Positions 35,403 to 47,830 of a DNA stretch of 64,000 nt are shown piece by piece. Under the pieces are notes generated by a model. It was given only the letters and a program-made list of their open reading frames with translations. It searched no databases and was not told where the DNA came from. Every line of letters begins with the position of its first letter. The stretch's first letter is position 1. The translations under genes and the position numbers were made by a program. Source of the DNA: Mucidula mucida (taxonomy: Eukaryota; Basidiomycota; Agaricomycetes; Agaricales; Physalacriaceae); assembly GCA_015501055.1 (NCBI GenBank), contig JADNYV010000109.1:1-64000 (forward strand). The letters are read 5' to 3'.

Positions 35403-35855
35403 GTTGAGAGTCGATAGCGAGGCTAATGGAGTATCCAGCCTTGACTGCGACGTTTAAGTACGGATGAACATGCGTTTGCACAAACTTCGGGGTCGAGAAA
35501 CGTTAGCCTAAAACTGACTAGACCATGCACAATGTGACCGAGTGAAATATGAGCGAAGTTCAGGAGTTCAGTAATGTGGCAATATGAAAGCAACGCGGAG
35601 AAATCGAGATTGATCATGAGTCACGACGTCAGGATGCCATGCCTGCAACGCGATTGAGATGAGAAAATTCATGAAAAGAAGGAGCCAGGAGAGCTTACCA
35701 CCACGACGTTCTTGGCAAGCACCGAGACTTGGAAGATTCGGTCGATTCTTTCACGCTGGGAACACGAGGAAGAGTGAATATAGATTATTATTGCTGCTTG
35801 GGGTACGTAAGAACACGCTGAGGGGAGGCATGTAAGGAAGCGCACATTACAGGTT
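35403..35855. other. Intergenic region, nothing recognised
   Basis: About 450 bp upstream of the phosphatase-like gene and downstream of the SRP72-like gene. A minus-strand open frame at 35423-35617 shows no family features. Confidence 0.45.
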
Positions 35856-36604
35856 CTACCGTTTCTTCTTGCCACCCTTAACATTCTTTGTGCTCTTTTC
35901 CTTTTCTTCGACAACAACAGCACCCTGGCTAGCTCCGCCGCCTGCGCGGTACCTGCCCTTTGACTTGTTGACATATCCGCTTCGCTCAGTCTTCTTGAGC
36001 CATCTCTCGGGATCACCCGCGTCCTTGCGTTCCTTTCTGCCGCTTCCAGGGGCCACTGTAACTTCGGTTACGATGCCGACAGTTGGAATGGAAGGTGGCG
36101 CGCTGTCCCACCGCACGTCGACTGATGGCGGCACCCAGTCGCGGCCCATTTCCGCTGCCCGCAGGTTCACTCCTACGTCTTCGGCTTCCTCGCCTTCACA
36201 TTCATCAAGCAAAGCTCCATATATGTCGCAAGCCTTGGAGTATTCCCCGGAGCGATACGCGACCTGCGCTTGTAGATGCATGGCGCCGCGTCCTTCTGCA
36301 CCTTCCGTGTTTACAGGCTTGCCTAGTCGATAGTTGACATATGCTCGCTCAAAAGTGGGTAATCCATCCAAGTTAAGCGAGGAATAGTCCTCTAGCTGTA
36401 TGCTAAGCCATGTCCTAGTTCGCTGTGCGTCGGGATCAGAGGGCACTGGGGGAAATTCATTTACAGAAAATGAAAATGCGGGGAAAGCGTGTACGCACGT
36501 TTGTTACACGTTCTTCTCGCTGCCTCGTAATGTCCATCGTCGATCTGTTTCACTAACCTCCGAAAGATCTTGACGTCGGATTCTTTCGACGTTGAGCCTG
36601 ACAT
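35856..36604 (-). CDS. SRP72: Short SRP72-like protein with internal deletion
   Basis: Two exons (36499-36604, 35856-36445) give 231 residues, about a third of normal SRP72 (roughly 600-670). The N-terminus keeps the first TPR-like helices (KIFRRLVKQIDDGHYEAARRTCNKL), and FERAYVNYRLGK and MHLQAQVAYRSGEYSKACDIYGALLDE follow. The sequence then passes almost directly into the SRP72 RNA-binding tail: DPERWLKKTERSGYVNKSKGR, then GGASQGA and a Lys-rich end. Most of the TPR array, which binds SRP68, is absent. Splicing is clean and there is no stop, so the gene looks functional. It may be a divergent paralogue or the lineage's only SRP72. Confidence 0.75.
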
Positions 36605-36666
36605 GGCGGTTGGAGGCAAGGTGATATCTTGACACGTGCTATAGTCGATCGCTATCTACTCAGAAT

Positions 36667-39300
36667 CTACACCCAACGATATTCCATAGACGCTGGCTTG
36701 GGTATCCCCCTAATCATGTCTCCCACTCGCGCTTCAAACAGAGCCTCCCCGCCCCCATAATACGTGTCATGAGCTGCCCATACCTCAGTAAGACAGGTCA
36801 AGTCATTAGAAGGAAAGACGCACCCCACCACGCAGCCCGGCGCCACCTTTCAGCACAGACAACCTCAGATAAGGCCATGAAAGACCCAGAAATATGCACC
36901 ATATTCAAGATACACAGGTCGACGGTCATGTTGTGACCAAGACATTCCTTGCTCAATGGAAGTACAAACCGCAAATCCCTGCTCGCAGACATTGCTTCGT
37001 CGAGCCCTTTGAAGCCTGCCGCTTGGAGCGACTTCCAACCATACTGTATTGACCGACATACAAGGGCAAGATCGACTCGCACGTGCCCTCGATGCTCCGT
37101 GAGTTGCATGGCACTATGATACGCGGCGAAAAGCGACTCCCGGGGTACGGCCTGAGGTCTCCGGTACGTAGCCTCAATTCTCCTCAAACACTCTTCCACG
37201 ACGGTCAGAGTACACTTGGTAAGCCCATTCGCTGAAATATGCGCGTGAAACTCTTCCGATACCGCCTCACGTTCCATTACATCGGACTCGGCATCCTCAC
37301 GTTCAACCATACACATGCAACAGTCGCAAGGACGCTCCAAGAGGACATTTAGAGTTTTCTTCCTATCCTCATGAGACGAACCATCGCAATAGGCAATGTA
37401 AATCTCTTCCCCAGCCCTAATCGATCGCGCTGATCTGATGACCATAACATTGCCAAAACATCTCCATAGTGCGTTGGGATGGCACGAATGGTTGAATAGC
37501 GATGGAAAAGTATAGAGAGCAGTGGGGCTTTCAAGCTTGCCAGGTTTTTCGGGGTGGGCTAAATTCTCTCGAGTAAGGACATTGATAGCTCTAGGGGAAA
37601 AAGCGTTATATGTCGCCACAGCTTCGACTTTGGAAACGTCCACATCAATGACAGGTGCCAAGGGATCGAAAGGCATTTTTGTGAACGTCGAATCCGCCAG
37701 CGGCGGGTATATTTGGGGAGGTGTAGGAAATCGCGTGCCCGCATACAGATGATAAAGTTTATCTGCTTCTGCAGGCGCTGCAATTAGCCGTGTGACGAGG
37801 CGATTAACCAAGGCAAAGTAAGTAGTATCCTGAGTTCGTCGTGTGAGAAAATTCACTGCAAGGATGAATTCGTTTTTGGGCAGCTCTTCCCGAGTGGCAA
37901 TGGCAAAGGGTTTGGCTACGACCTGGGAAATTAGTCAGTGAACGCTAACAATTATAGGAGATCAGGAGGCTCACCAACAACTCGCCAGCTTCCATGTTCC
38001 GACTAGCCGTAATTCCACGTCCTCCACCTCGACCGGGCAATGCCGACACTTGAATCGCCGAAGACACAAAATCCGCCACATCAAGGTCAACAAGCTTTCC
38101 CTTGCTTTGAAAAAACATGTCCAACCAATCGTACTTGGCCTTCGTCTCCTCCAAAAGTCGACTGACGCAGCGCTTCATATGCGCCGCACTTTCTGGGACT
38201 TCGCCGCTTTGATCGAGGGCACGGAATCCGTTAAAAGCGTCATGATATCGTCCGAGGCCATAATCAGCACACGCGACGCGATACGCAGCTTTGGTATGAC
38301 CAGGCACCGAAGCGGCAGCATCAGCCCGGGCAGCTGCGTACCACTTCAGCTTGAGATACGCCTGAGAACGGTTGAGGAGAATAATATGCATGCTGGGGTC
38401 TAGTTTGAAAGCATGGGTCCACGCAAACGCAGCGGCGAGGTAATAGCCGCGCTTGAAGTGTACGTTGCCCATCTCTTTCCAGTCCAAAGCTGTCCGAGAT
38501 TGGAGAACACGGGTATCCGGGGACAGCGTGCGCCAACGAGTTCCAGAAACGATGGGATTGGAATATCCCAGGAATACGATGTCAGACGGGGAGTCAACTC
38601 TAATCATGGGGTCGTACGCTCCGCCGGCGCCGGCGCTTTTCATCCATGGTTCACGAACAGCGATTACAGTGCCGACAGGAATATGAGCATCCAGACGCTC
38701 CAAGGACGCTTGGTGAAGTTCGGGAAAACGATACACAGCGAGGAGGATTGCATCGCCGTTGATATCTTCCACGACTAGTTGCACGCCTACGATTCTGGCT
38801 GCAGGCCATCAGTACCAAGCGAACGAGACGATCGATAGACATACTTGCTCGAAGAAATGTGCGGCAGAGAAGATAATGTCCCTATAGTCTGTGTGAACAA
38901 CGAAGTCAATAATAATTTGGCTTCAAGACCAACCTTGTGAACCTTGTGGCACATCATTTCGCTGAGGGTGACTAAGATGATGGTTAGCACCAGGTGTACA
39001 ATCGCCACAAAACTCACTCGGTTTGAGGTCACCTAACGGTCTATTCGAAAACATCTTATCCTGGCCAACATATGTCTGTAGAGTGCCGTCGCTTAAGCCG
39101 TTCAACAACAGAGAGGCACTCTGCGCATTACAGCGACGTAGATTTTCGCGAGAACTGCCTGTGAACGGAATTGGCGTGCTTTTGAGCTCCAGCTGCCATC
39201 TCTGCTCTGCATTCGAGACTTCCTGTGCGAACACCGAAGGTTCAGATCTCGAAATGAGTTGTTGTTGCATATCTGCGAGAGACGAAAACGGAGCCGCCAT
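36667..39300 (-). CDS. TPR and SET domain protein
   Basis: A long N-terminal region (MAAPFSSLADMQQQLISRSE...) leads into VQLVVEDINGDAILLAVYRFPE and a TPR block (LDWKEMGNVHFKRGYYLAAAFAWTHAFKL, HIILLNRSQAYLKL). A split SET domain follows: GRGITASRNMEAGELLV, then LFNHSCHPNALWRCFGNVMVIRS and GEEIYIAYCD. A post-SET cysteine cluster (RPCDCCMCMVE) and a helical C-terminus ending MEYRWV complete it. The NHSCxPN and GEEIxxxYxD motifs that bind S-adenosylmethionine and shape the active site are intact, so lysine methyltransferase activity is likely. The target is unknown; members of this fungal family are both nuclear and cytosolic. Introns near 39018, 38938, 38830, 37930 and 36835 are short. Fragments of it are duplicated at 39700-40350. 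Confidence 0.88.
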
Positions 39301-39699
39301 CGTCAAGAAGTGCTGGGGACGGTGTCACATAATGTACCCAAGAGGCACGTGCTAATAAGGTTATTGTTCTGTGCGTTTGTGGAATGGTTCTCCCCCGAGA
39401 GCAACATACTAGAGGCTTCGTTGTAGAAAACAAGTGGACGGAAATCAGGAATTTGACTGAGAATAGCCCGGACCAAGCGTTCCAGTACCGACCATAGATT
39501 TGTCTATGTGTCGAGAAATCGGCCGTAGACTGGTTGTAGCCTTTGGGGAGAGCATCTTTGTTACGCCGCGCGCCTTGTGGTGTCAATGTGACAAAAATGT
39601 TTGGAACTAGAGTGGAGGAGCTATGTCAGCTACTGTTCCTTCATGTAGAAGCGTCCACGTACCCCAAAAAACTCAAACCGAGCAATGATGATGGAAGAT
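39301..39699. other. Upstream region of the TPR-SET gene
   Basis: Expected to contain the TPR-SET promoter. An open frame on the minus strand continues past the start codon without family features. Nothing else is recognised. Confidence 0.4.
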
Positions 39700-40350
39700 T
39701 GAGATAAATAGTTTCCCAGCAATAATTAGCCGTGTGACGAGACGATTAACCAAGGCAAAGTAGTATCCTGTTCGTCGTGTGAGGAAATTCACTGAATGGA
39801 TGATTTCGTTTTTGGGCAGCTCTTCCCGAGTGGCAATGGCAAAGGGTTTGGCTACGACCTGGTAAAAAGTTAGTAAACGATAACATTTATACAAGATCAG
39901 GAGGCTCAGGTGGTGCACATGGACTCAGTGATCGGACCCGTATATAGTCATAGTTTATCGTTTCTCTTCTTTTCTTCAGCCTTCCTCACTTCGGCTGAGG
40001 TATGTCTATATACTATGTATCTTTGCCTTATTTCTCATGTACTTACAGCTCTCATCGCGTACTACCATACTTACTCGAGCTTTAGGTACAGAGTTTAGAG
40101 CCTTCATCACTTCGGCTGAGCTCTCATCGCATACTACCGTACTTACTCAAGCTTTAGGTTCAACAGACCGGGCAATGTCGGCACTTATGCCGAAGACACG
40201 AAATCCGCCACATCAAGATCAAGAAGTTTTCCCTTGCTCTGAAGGAACATGTCCAACCAATCAAACTTGGCCTTCGTCTCCTCCGAAAGTTGGCTGACCC
40301 AGCGCTTCATATACGCCGCAGCTTCTGGTACTTCGCCGCTTTGATCGAGG
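39700..40350 (-). pseudogene. Decayed duplicate fragments of the TPR-SET gene
   Basis: Two blocks copy the neighbouring gene in the same orientation. Block A (about 39700-39908) matches 37745-37975, including the exon end coding VVAKPFAIATREELPKNE and part of the following intron. Block B (about 40169-40350) matches 38032-38219. Both have many substitutions and small indels (for example, loss of bases in the NFLTRRT region), so neither can code. In the parent the two blocks are separated by about 56 bp; here by about 260 bp of unrelated, internally repeated DNA. The copy lies directly beyond the 5' end of the parent gene. Confidence 0.85.
40047..40162 (+). repeat. 71-bp direct repeat inside the duplicated segment
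   Basis: A unit reading agctctcatcgc.tactacc, then tacttactc.agctttaggt, occurs at about 40049 and again at about 40120. Each copy is preceded at a similar distance by cacttcggctgag. Identity is high (few substitutions), so this duplication is younger than the surrounding gene fragments. Confidence 0.65.
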
Positions 40351-40524
40351 CCCCAACCACAGATTCCTCAAGGCCGTGAGCTCCACCTCGGAGGTTGAGC
40401 GCTGCCGCGCTTGAATGAATCCAAATCTACTCGTGTTGATGCTGGAGTGATTGACGCCCGGATTTGATGGACTTAACATTGTCGTGATCCTGCCGGGCTT
40501 TCAAGTTCCACCACTTCCACCGCG

Positions 40525-43500
40525 ATGCTCGTTGCTGTGCTGACAGTCGCGTGTCTTACGCTCTTCTCATCCTCGGCTCTTGCTCAAATATGGCCTGCAC
40601 CATCCCTTTGGCCGTGAGAACCCCATACTTCAACAGCTACCTTCGAACCGAGACTGGACGGAACCATACGAACGACTGGCCTCAGTTTTGGAACTTGGGA
40701 CACGTACGCTTTTCTCTGCTCGAAATGGGAATATGTTGAACTTCCTTCAGGTAGTAGCCTGGGATGCATGGATTATGGTCGATGGTGTCAATCTGCAGCT
40801 TTTCGGCGGCGGTGGAAGCCCACGACCGATACCAATTTAACAAATGTTGAAATCACTCCTACCAGAAGTATCTTGACTATTCAAGCTGGTGCTATGGATG
40901 TCACTGTTACTTTTCTCAGCCCAATAGAGGTACGTCCTCTTCCAATGTTAATGTTAAAGATTTTAATCAACGAAAAAGCCTGAGGACCTTGTTCTCCAGT
41001 CCCTCCCTTTCACATACCTCTACATTGACGCAAAGAGCCGGGACGGCTCGCAACACTCAATTCAACTCTATTCGGACGTTACAGGAGGTAGCTATCGAAT
41101 CCTTACATCTAAGCCTGTGTTTTAACACTTCCTTAGAATGGCTTTCGAACGACTTGGATAGTCAATGCGAATGGGCTACAATCAAGTCGTCGTCTCTTCT
41201 CATACACCGCGCCGCGCTCTCGAAACCTTCATCGATGAAGGAAGTTAGCGACATTGCCGAGGATACTACCCTCTATTATGCTTTCCCTAACGTACACTTG
41301 CTACAACCTTCCGCACCGTTGGTTACTGACACATCGGCGTAGGGCAAGGGAGTAACATACCGCACGGGCGACGCGAACGTATCTCGCCCTCAATGGGCGA
41401 AGAACAAGGCGTTGGAAAATAGTGAGGATACGAATTTCCGGGCCATTAGCAAGTGTGTATCAGGGTTGCTGGCTTCTTGGCGGTTCTCTCATAGCTTTTA
41501 CAGCGCGTATCCTACTTTTTCGTTTGCACTCGACCTTGGCACTATCAGTAGTACCTCCGAGTCCGTCATGTGGGCGCTTGGCCTTACACGGGATCCCAGC
41601 ATCAAGTACACGGCTCAGGATCGTCATGCCTACTACTGGACCAAATACAGCAACGTCGGTGATGCTGTTACCGCGTTCGTCTCAGACTTCGACAATGCAC
41701 GGGATCGGGCTGTTGCCCTCGACAACAAGCTCATGTCTGCAGCAAAGGACATTTCGGATGAATATGCCATTGTGGTGTCCGTAGCTGCTCGACAGGCTAT
41801 GGCGGGGGTTGAGATCACGGTGAGCAAGGATTCGGACGGGAACTGGAACCAGTCGGATATCATGAGTTTCATGAAAGATCTTGGTGTGTCCCAGTCAGTC
41901 TTCGCGCGCCGTTTCATTCAACGCTATACTCACAACGGAATTCAGACGCGTTAATCCAGTAGACGTCATGTATGCGGCTTTTCCGGCGTTCTTGACCATC
42001 AACGCGACTTGGGCTGGTTACCTGTTAGAACCACTTCTCCGCTTGCAGAGGGAGAATATTACCAAGGTGAACTATGCGATGCCTGATATGGGTAGGTGCG
42101 TTTCAAGCCGATACAGCGAGCTGCGTATTCACGGTTGGTCATTAGGCGAGTCATTCCCCACGGCCACGGCACATCTCTCCCCTCCAGTTGTTAGATCAGT
42201 CGAGAGTACGTTCGACTGTCTTCCTGAGAATGTCTTGACAAATATTTTTGCAGATAGTGGTGACATGCTCTTTATGGTATGGGCGCATGCCACGATCTCA
42301 GGAGACGCGTCTTTGATCAAGTCCTATGTATGCATAATCCTTGTCAATTTCTTGCAGCTCAGACTTACGCCGTTCGACAGTACTCTTTGCTCAAAATGTG
42401 GGCAGACTATCTGATATCCACAAAAGCTACGCCCTCCGGATTGTAAGTTCTGCCCATATCTGATAGAAAGTGCTGACCCATGCTTACAGCACGGACGCGG
42501 ATGGCATCGACAATGCCAACCTTGGACTGAAGGGAATCATCGGTATCAAGTGCATGGCCCAGTTCGCAGACGCTCTCGGCAAGAGCATGATAGTTCTTCG
42601 TATTCAGTGAGTGAGCTTCATTGGGGCCATGAATGGGTTTTGAATCAATCTATCATCAAGGGCAATGCCACATCCTATATCAATGAATGGATTAGTAGCG
42701 CAGTTGTTGATGGACATATCGTTTCTGGTTACGGAGATTCCTCGTCCTGGGGCCTAATCTACAACCTCTACGCCGATCGTATACTTGGAACAAATCTTAT
42801 TAATGAATCGGTAATTCTTCGTTCAACGACTTGGCGAAGCTTCGACTAAGTTGCTTCTAGCTTTACAGTGCCCAGGACTCGTTTTATGATTCCAAGCTGG
42901 CGTCTGACGGTTGGTGCTGCTCTCGTATTACGCTAAAAACGAGTTGATGGTTAGCCAGGTCGTGCATACGGAATCGCGTATGACAGCTCAATATCCAATA
43001 ACGCCAAGTCTAGTATGTGTTCGTAGGCGTCCTTTGTTGGTCACATTCTGATTTCTGCCATTAGCTTGGACGATGTTTGCGGCTGGTGCTACTTCAGATC
43101 CGCCACTTCGAGATGATCTCATCTCAGGTGTATTCGCGAAGGCGTCGTCGAATGCTACCGCAGGCGTGTTTCCGACTACATATGACATTGCTAAAGGCAC
43201 CATTATTGAAGGTGCGGCAAGGTAAGTGGAATACGCTGCTTGCCCAAACCAGCGACTGACGCTGAGGACATTGCACAGTCCAGCGCAAGGTGCTATGTTT
43301 CGTTACTTGCACTCAGGTTCGTGAGGAATATTCTTATTGGTCACCTAACTGTGATTGGCTGTTCTGTAGCTTAGAACGTCAAACTCCAACTGGAGGGTCG
43401 GATAGTTCAAATCCTGCCGATGGTTCCGGTGGTAGCTCGTCATCTAGTAGCGCTGGCGCCATTGCCGGTGGAGTTGTCGGAGGACTCGTAATACTAGGTC

Positions 43501-43937
43501 TGGCAGCCGCGGGCGTCTTTTTCTACAGGCGACGAAGAAGGACGAGTGAGCCGAAAAAGCAGCATTTCACGAGTTCTCGTGATAACAGCTTTCCAGGCTC
43601 AGATACCCAGTTACTCGCGCTCCCTACTGTCAGCGGCACCTCAAGCTCTAGTGGAAGAGTACCTCTTGCATACGAGCCTCAACATCATGTGGAGCCTTTT
43701 GAACCTTCAGCGATACCGCCGAATTACAAGCGGAGTGCGCCTAGCGCATCTACCATGCAGAATCCGACGTCGTCGCCAACAGATGGAATCTCTGTATCCT
43801 CTCCATCTCAATCAGGGAGCGCTGGGAGTGGTAGTGATTCAGAGAGATTGAGGAACGAGATGGAGAGTCTACGGAGGGAGATGAACCAGATACGTGAGCA
43901 AACAATGTATGTACCTCCGCCCGAATACGACCCATGA
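40525..43937 (+). pseudogene. GtaA-type glutaminase with apparent frameshifts
   Basis: The gene encodes a secreted fungal glutaminase-like protein with a signal peptide (MLVAVLTVACLTLFSSSALA), the PLAVRTPYFNSYLRT start, VEITPTRSILTI, and WALGLTRDPSIKYT. RVNPVDVMYAAFPAF and YGDSSSWGLIYNLYADRILGTNL are also present, before a C-terminal Ser-rich linker and membrane helix (AIAGGVVGGLVILGLAAAGVFFY). About fifteen short introns splice cleanly. Three places need a one-base shift that no intron can supply: near 40597 just after the signal peptide, near 40810 (LQLFGGG to WKPTTDTNLT), and near 42583 (ADALGK to EHDSSSYS). Each could be a lost base in a two- or three-base run. It is either a recent pseudogene or an intact gene with assembly errors; selection on the rest looks intact. 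Confidence 0.8.
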
Positions 43938-44334
43938 TTGGGAGTCGAGGAGGAGGAGTCATCCGGTGTCATTGGAGTTACACCTGCAGGAGTGCGAGCC
44001 GGACGATTTTTACCGCCATTACCAACTGATACAAAAACCAGGATTTGAATATTCGTTTTGTCCCGTTCTTTTTGGGTTGCGTTGTGTTGTGAATTGTGAA
44101 CTTTTTCTTATAAGTATCAGTTTCAACGACGCTGATCATCATGCGATTCTCAGCTCCAAGCCCGCTCATCGCTGCAAAGAAAGCGGCCAAGCCCTGATAG
44201 CAATTCCATTACAGTCTGTAGTTAGTCTTTCGTGCGGATCATCTAAGAATACATAAGTAGTAAGTACAGCCGAAATGTGTATGTGATGTAACTTGTGTAT
44301 GCGTGCATGCAAATGGAAAGAAAAAGAATATATC
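43938..44334. other. Convergent 3' region, nothing recognised
   Basis: About 400 bp between the glutaminase-like gene and the alpha/beta hydrolase gene. No supported feature. Confidence 0.5.
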
Positions 44335-47300
44335 CTACAGCTTGCTCGGACTCCTCCGCCCCTCGATGTTGCCCAACCTCTGTATCGGGCCCAACTTCTT
44401 CTTGACATCCCTCAGTATAGCCGTCCGGGGCTTCCAGTTTCCAAACATCCCTCTCAAAACGCCAATCTCCGGTCCAACCAAATGCCGTACCCGTTCGTCC
44501 GCAATGAGGTCCCTAAGCGCCCAAGGAATCTCGTAATCATTCTGCTCTTGTGCGGCGTCAAAGTCCTCCATCTGAAGCGGGGCGCCCAATGGTCCGGGCG
44601 TAGTTCGGAAGAGATAATCCACCGCAAGCGAATAGGTCCCAATTTCCTCATATGCCGTTGAATGTCCAACCCCATTCAAAGACCCCGCAGTCGCCTCACT
44701 CAGCAGAGATATAAGTCCAGAGTCAGACAAATCCGAGTTCAGGATCCGGATGAGCAGTACAAGGAGGTTTGAGAGGAAATCGGAGGAACTAATTCGACTG
44801 TCAGAGTAGTATTGGGAGGCATGGCGAGGTACTCACTGGTATGCGTCACCATCCATGTAGAGCGCACGAAGAATAAGCGGGTGACTGGCGCTCGTAAAAA
44901 GACCTGAGTATATAGGGACAACTTGGTCATTCAGAGAAGCAACGTAGACCATCTTAGTCTATAGGGATGCATTAGTTATTCCCATGTAATACTCAGCCAA
45001 TATCTTACTCCATGATGAACAACATTGCGCAGCGCCGAAACGTAGGCCTTGCTGACCTCACTATTTGTATTCTGAAATTCAAACAGTTCGCGGGCAGCTT
45101 GTGTTTCAAGATACTGCTCGCGTCTGTGAGCTTATGAGTCACAAAGAAAGACGCCCCACCCACCTGGAAGTATGGCTGTAACAGCGAGCTAGAGCTGAGG
45201 TATCGCAATGGACCAAGATGTATTCCACAGAGGGCGAGGCAGCATACCCTCTGTACGCGTCGCACACCAATGAGCTCATCTGGCATTGCACGAGCACTGA
45301 GCGGTGTAACGATATGGCCCTCTTCAATGAGCCGATTTAGTAGATGCGTCGAAACGACAGATCCTTGGCTATGAGTCGCCACCAAGATAGCATCCGCGTC
45401 GTGGAGGTCAGACACCCAAGACTCATTCCCCATGAGCGCATTATACAACCTGCAAAACTGATTAGAACGCAAGCACGCCGTAATCTTGGATAAAATTCTA
45501 CTTCTCCACACGCCCGCCTATGGTACCTTCGCCTTCCAGAGGCATCCCAGTCACCTTCTCAAACTTAAAACCATGACGCGTCTGGAAATTCTCCAGTGCC
45601 TGCTCCATCATAGCAACGAACTTGGGAGACGTTCCGGTAGGTTCACCAAACATCGTACGCATAATGGCACCAGGGAACCAGCCATGTATGCCAAGCACAA
45701 CAATGCGTTTGCAGGACTTTGCCCACCCAGCTTCATCTCCCTGAAGCATACATGGAAGATCGTCTTCGCGCGACGTTCCTTTCCCAGTGATGAACCTTAG
45801 TAAACGAGAGGAAGTGGGAGCAGGTGGTGGTTGCGCTCTAGGTGGGGTGTGAAAGATGTCCTCCCACGTCGGAAGCACATAATTTGGGACAGGGGGCGGA
45901 GGTGGAGGCGCCGACTGTTTGTCTTTCTTCTCCTTCTTCGATGCAATAGATGGTTTAGGTGAAGCGGGAGGTTTGGGCGGCGGAGGCGCAGATACCTTCC
46001 TCTTGGAAGAAGCCTCCTTCTTGACGTCCTCGGAGATGGTGAGCTGAGGAGCCGGGAGCTTCTTTGGCTCTGGCCTAGGATCAACCTTTTGCGATGCAGG
46101 CAATGGAGATTTCTGTGGTGACGGCGGTTGCTTCGAAGATATCGACGCCGAATCGTCGTCTTCTTCAATGTCCATAATCTCGTTCCCATTCTCATCGCGC
46201 TTGACTTCTGTACCAGCTTCAATTGCTTTGCGATTGACCGACATGAAGAAACTAGTCCAGCCCGACCGATTCGCCACAGTGGATTCAATGATTGCGTTCG
46301 AGGCACTGGCCTGCATTTCCTCGATTGTAGGATCTGGTCGCGCCAAGGCCTCCTCCCGAATCCTCTCACTAGGTGTCAAACCGTCAGTCGGCGGATCGGG
46401 CGGTGGATCCTGCACTGTTTCGTCGACAGAAGCAGTTGTAGGTGAAGGATACCAGGCCCATGGTGCGAACCAAGAGGCTCGAGAAGTCGTTTCGGAGGAC
46501 AGAACCGACATCGTTCTCTCCCTGGGGATTGCGCTCATCTCTGGGGCCTGTTGTGGTTCCGATGATTCTGGTTCTGGTGGAGGCTTCACTTCCTCAGCTT
46601 CGTCCTCAGTCGCAGACTGTGAATGTTCTGCTGTCCCAGGCTGCTCTTCAGCTGGTCCCCACCCGACATAGCTCCACCAAGAGGATGTACTCGATGTAGA
46701 GACGGACTGTATGTGCCCTGAAGGCATTCTATCATCCTCATTCTGCTCTTTCACCTCGGTGTGCTCATCCGTAGCTTGGTCGTCAGAGGCAGCGGTCGGT
46801 GCCTCTGGCACTTCAGATACACTTGCTGGCGCAGATTTGGGCATGACCTCGTCTAAAGGAACCTTTGCTCGGCCTAGAAGGGGAATGCTCAGGGTAAACC
46901 GGCTTGTGGAAGGATTTAAGGAATTTAGGTTGCTACTTGGGGAAGACGTCACTCGCCGGCGCTGCGGTATATGAGATTCTGCAGGAGGCGTTAATGGTAG
47001 AGCAGGGACGTGCTCGTCGATACTCGAGGGAACAGAAACGGTTGTTTGTGATGGAGATCGACTGTGGGTAGGGATGGGCTGCGGCACCGAGGGCGTTGGT
47101 TGGGGCGTGTTGGGCGTGATTGTGTCTGATGTCGGCGACTCTGAGAGCGCGTCGGCAGCGATAGGCTCTGCAGGCTGCTGCTGTTCTGGAACGGGATCCA
47201 CCTGAATGGTCGTGGATTCCTTCAAAGTGCTTTCGACGTAAACCCTGGCCTTGTCTCTCCCACGTGCGCGTCCCAGGGACCCAAACCACGAGCGGGATGG

Positions 47301-47830
47301 CGGACTTGTCGAGGGAAACGCGACAGTAGAGGCTTCTGGAGACGTAGATGCCTCATCCAACTGTTGGGCTGGCGGTTGTGGTGTCTGTTCCTCTGACGGT
47401 GCTTCAGGAGGTGACGCTGCCTCGACCATGGGCTCAGGAGCGACGGGCTCTGCATCCACTGGAGCAGAAGGTTCCTGCTGTGGTGGTTCTGGAGCAGCTT
47501 CTGGCTGTGGCTCCGGGTCATTTATCGCAGGCCTGGCAGGTACATGTCATGCATAAATGTACAGCTGCCGAATACAACTGCGACTCACCCTTCGGAGGGC
47601 GCATCCGCGACAGTCTCCCCATTCTCGCTGGAGGGAGATTCAATCTTGCTCTCCTTCTCTTTCCCCCACATCCCCTTCAGACTCGCACTGGCACTAACTT
47701 TGCGCTTCCTGGGTTCTGGTTCTGCAAAGACAAGGGAAAGGCTCGGCGCTGCAGACGCTTTGGATATGGATAGCAGAGGACGGCGAACAGGGATCGAGCG
47801 AGACGACGTTGAACGACGACTTGTACTCAT
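44335..47830 (-). CDS. YML020W-like alpha/beta hydrolase with long disordered N-terminus
   Basis: The first ~650 residues are low-complexity: Pro/Glu/Ser-rich with Trp-containing short motifs (SRSWFGSLGRARG, SSWWSYVGWGP, ASWFAPWAWYPSP, SGWTSFFMSVNRKA), Pro runs and Lys/Ser tracts. The C-terminal part is a hydrolase domain: CKRIVVLGIHGWFPGAIMRTMFGEPTGTS, the nucleophile elbow ILVATHSQGSVVSTHLL, MVYVASLNDQVVPIYSG, and the His-bearing GVGHSTAYEEIGTY. This matches the uncharacterised yeast YML020W family. Introns lie near 47539-47586, 45451-45501, 45120-45166, 44954-45005 and 44786-44830. The intact Ser-Asp-His set suggests lipase or esterase activity, but the substrate is unknown. The repeated aromatic motifs may bind membranes or partners. 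Confidence 0.85.
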
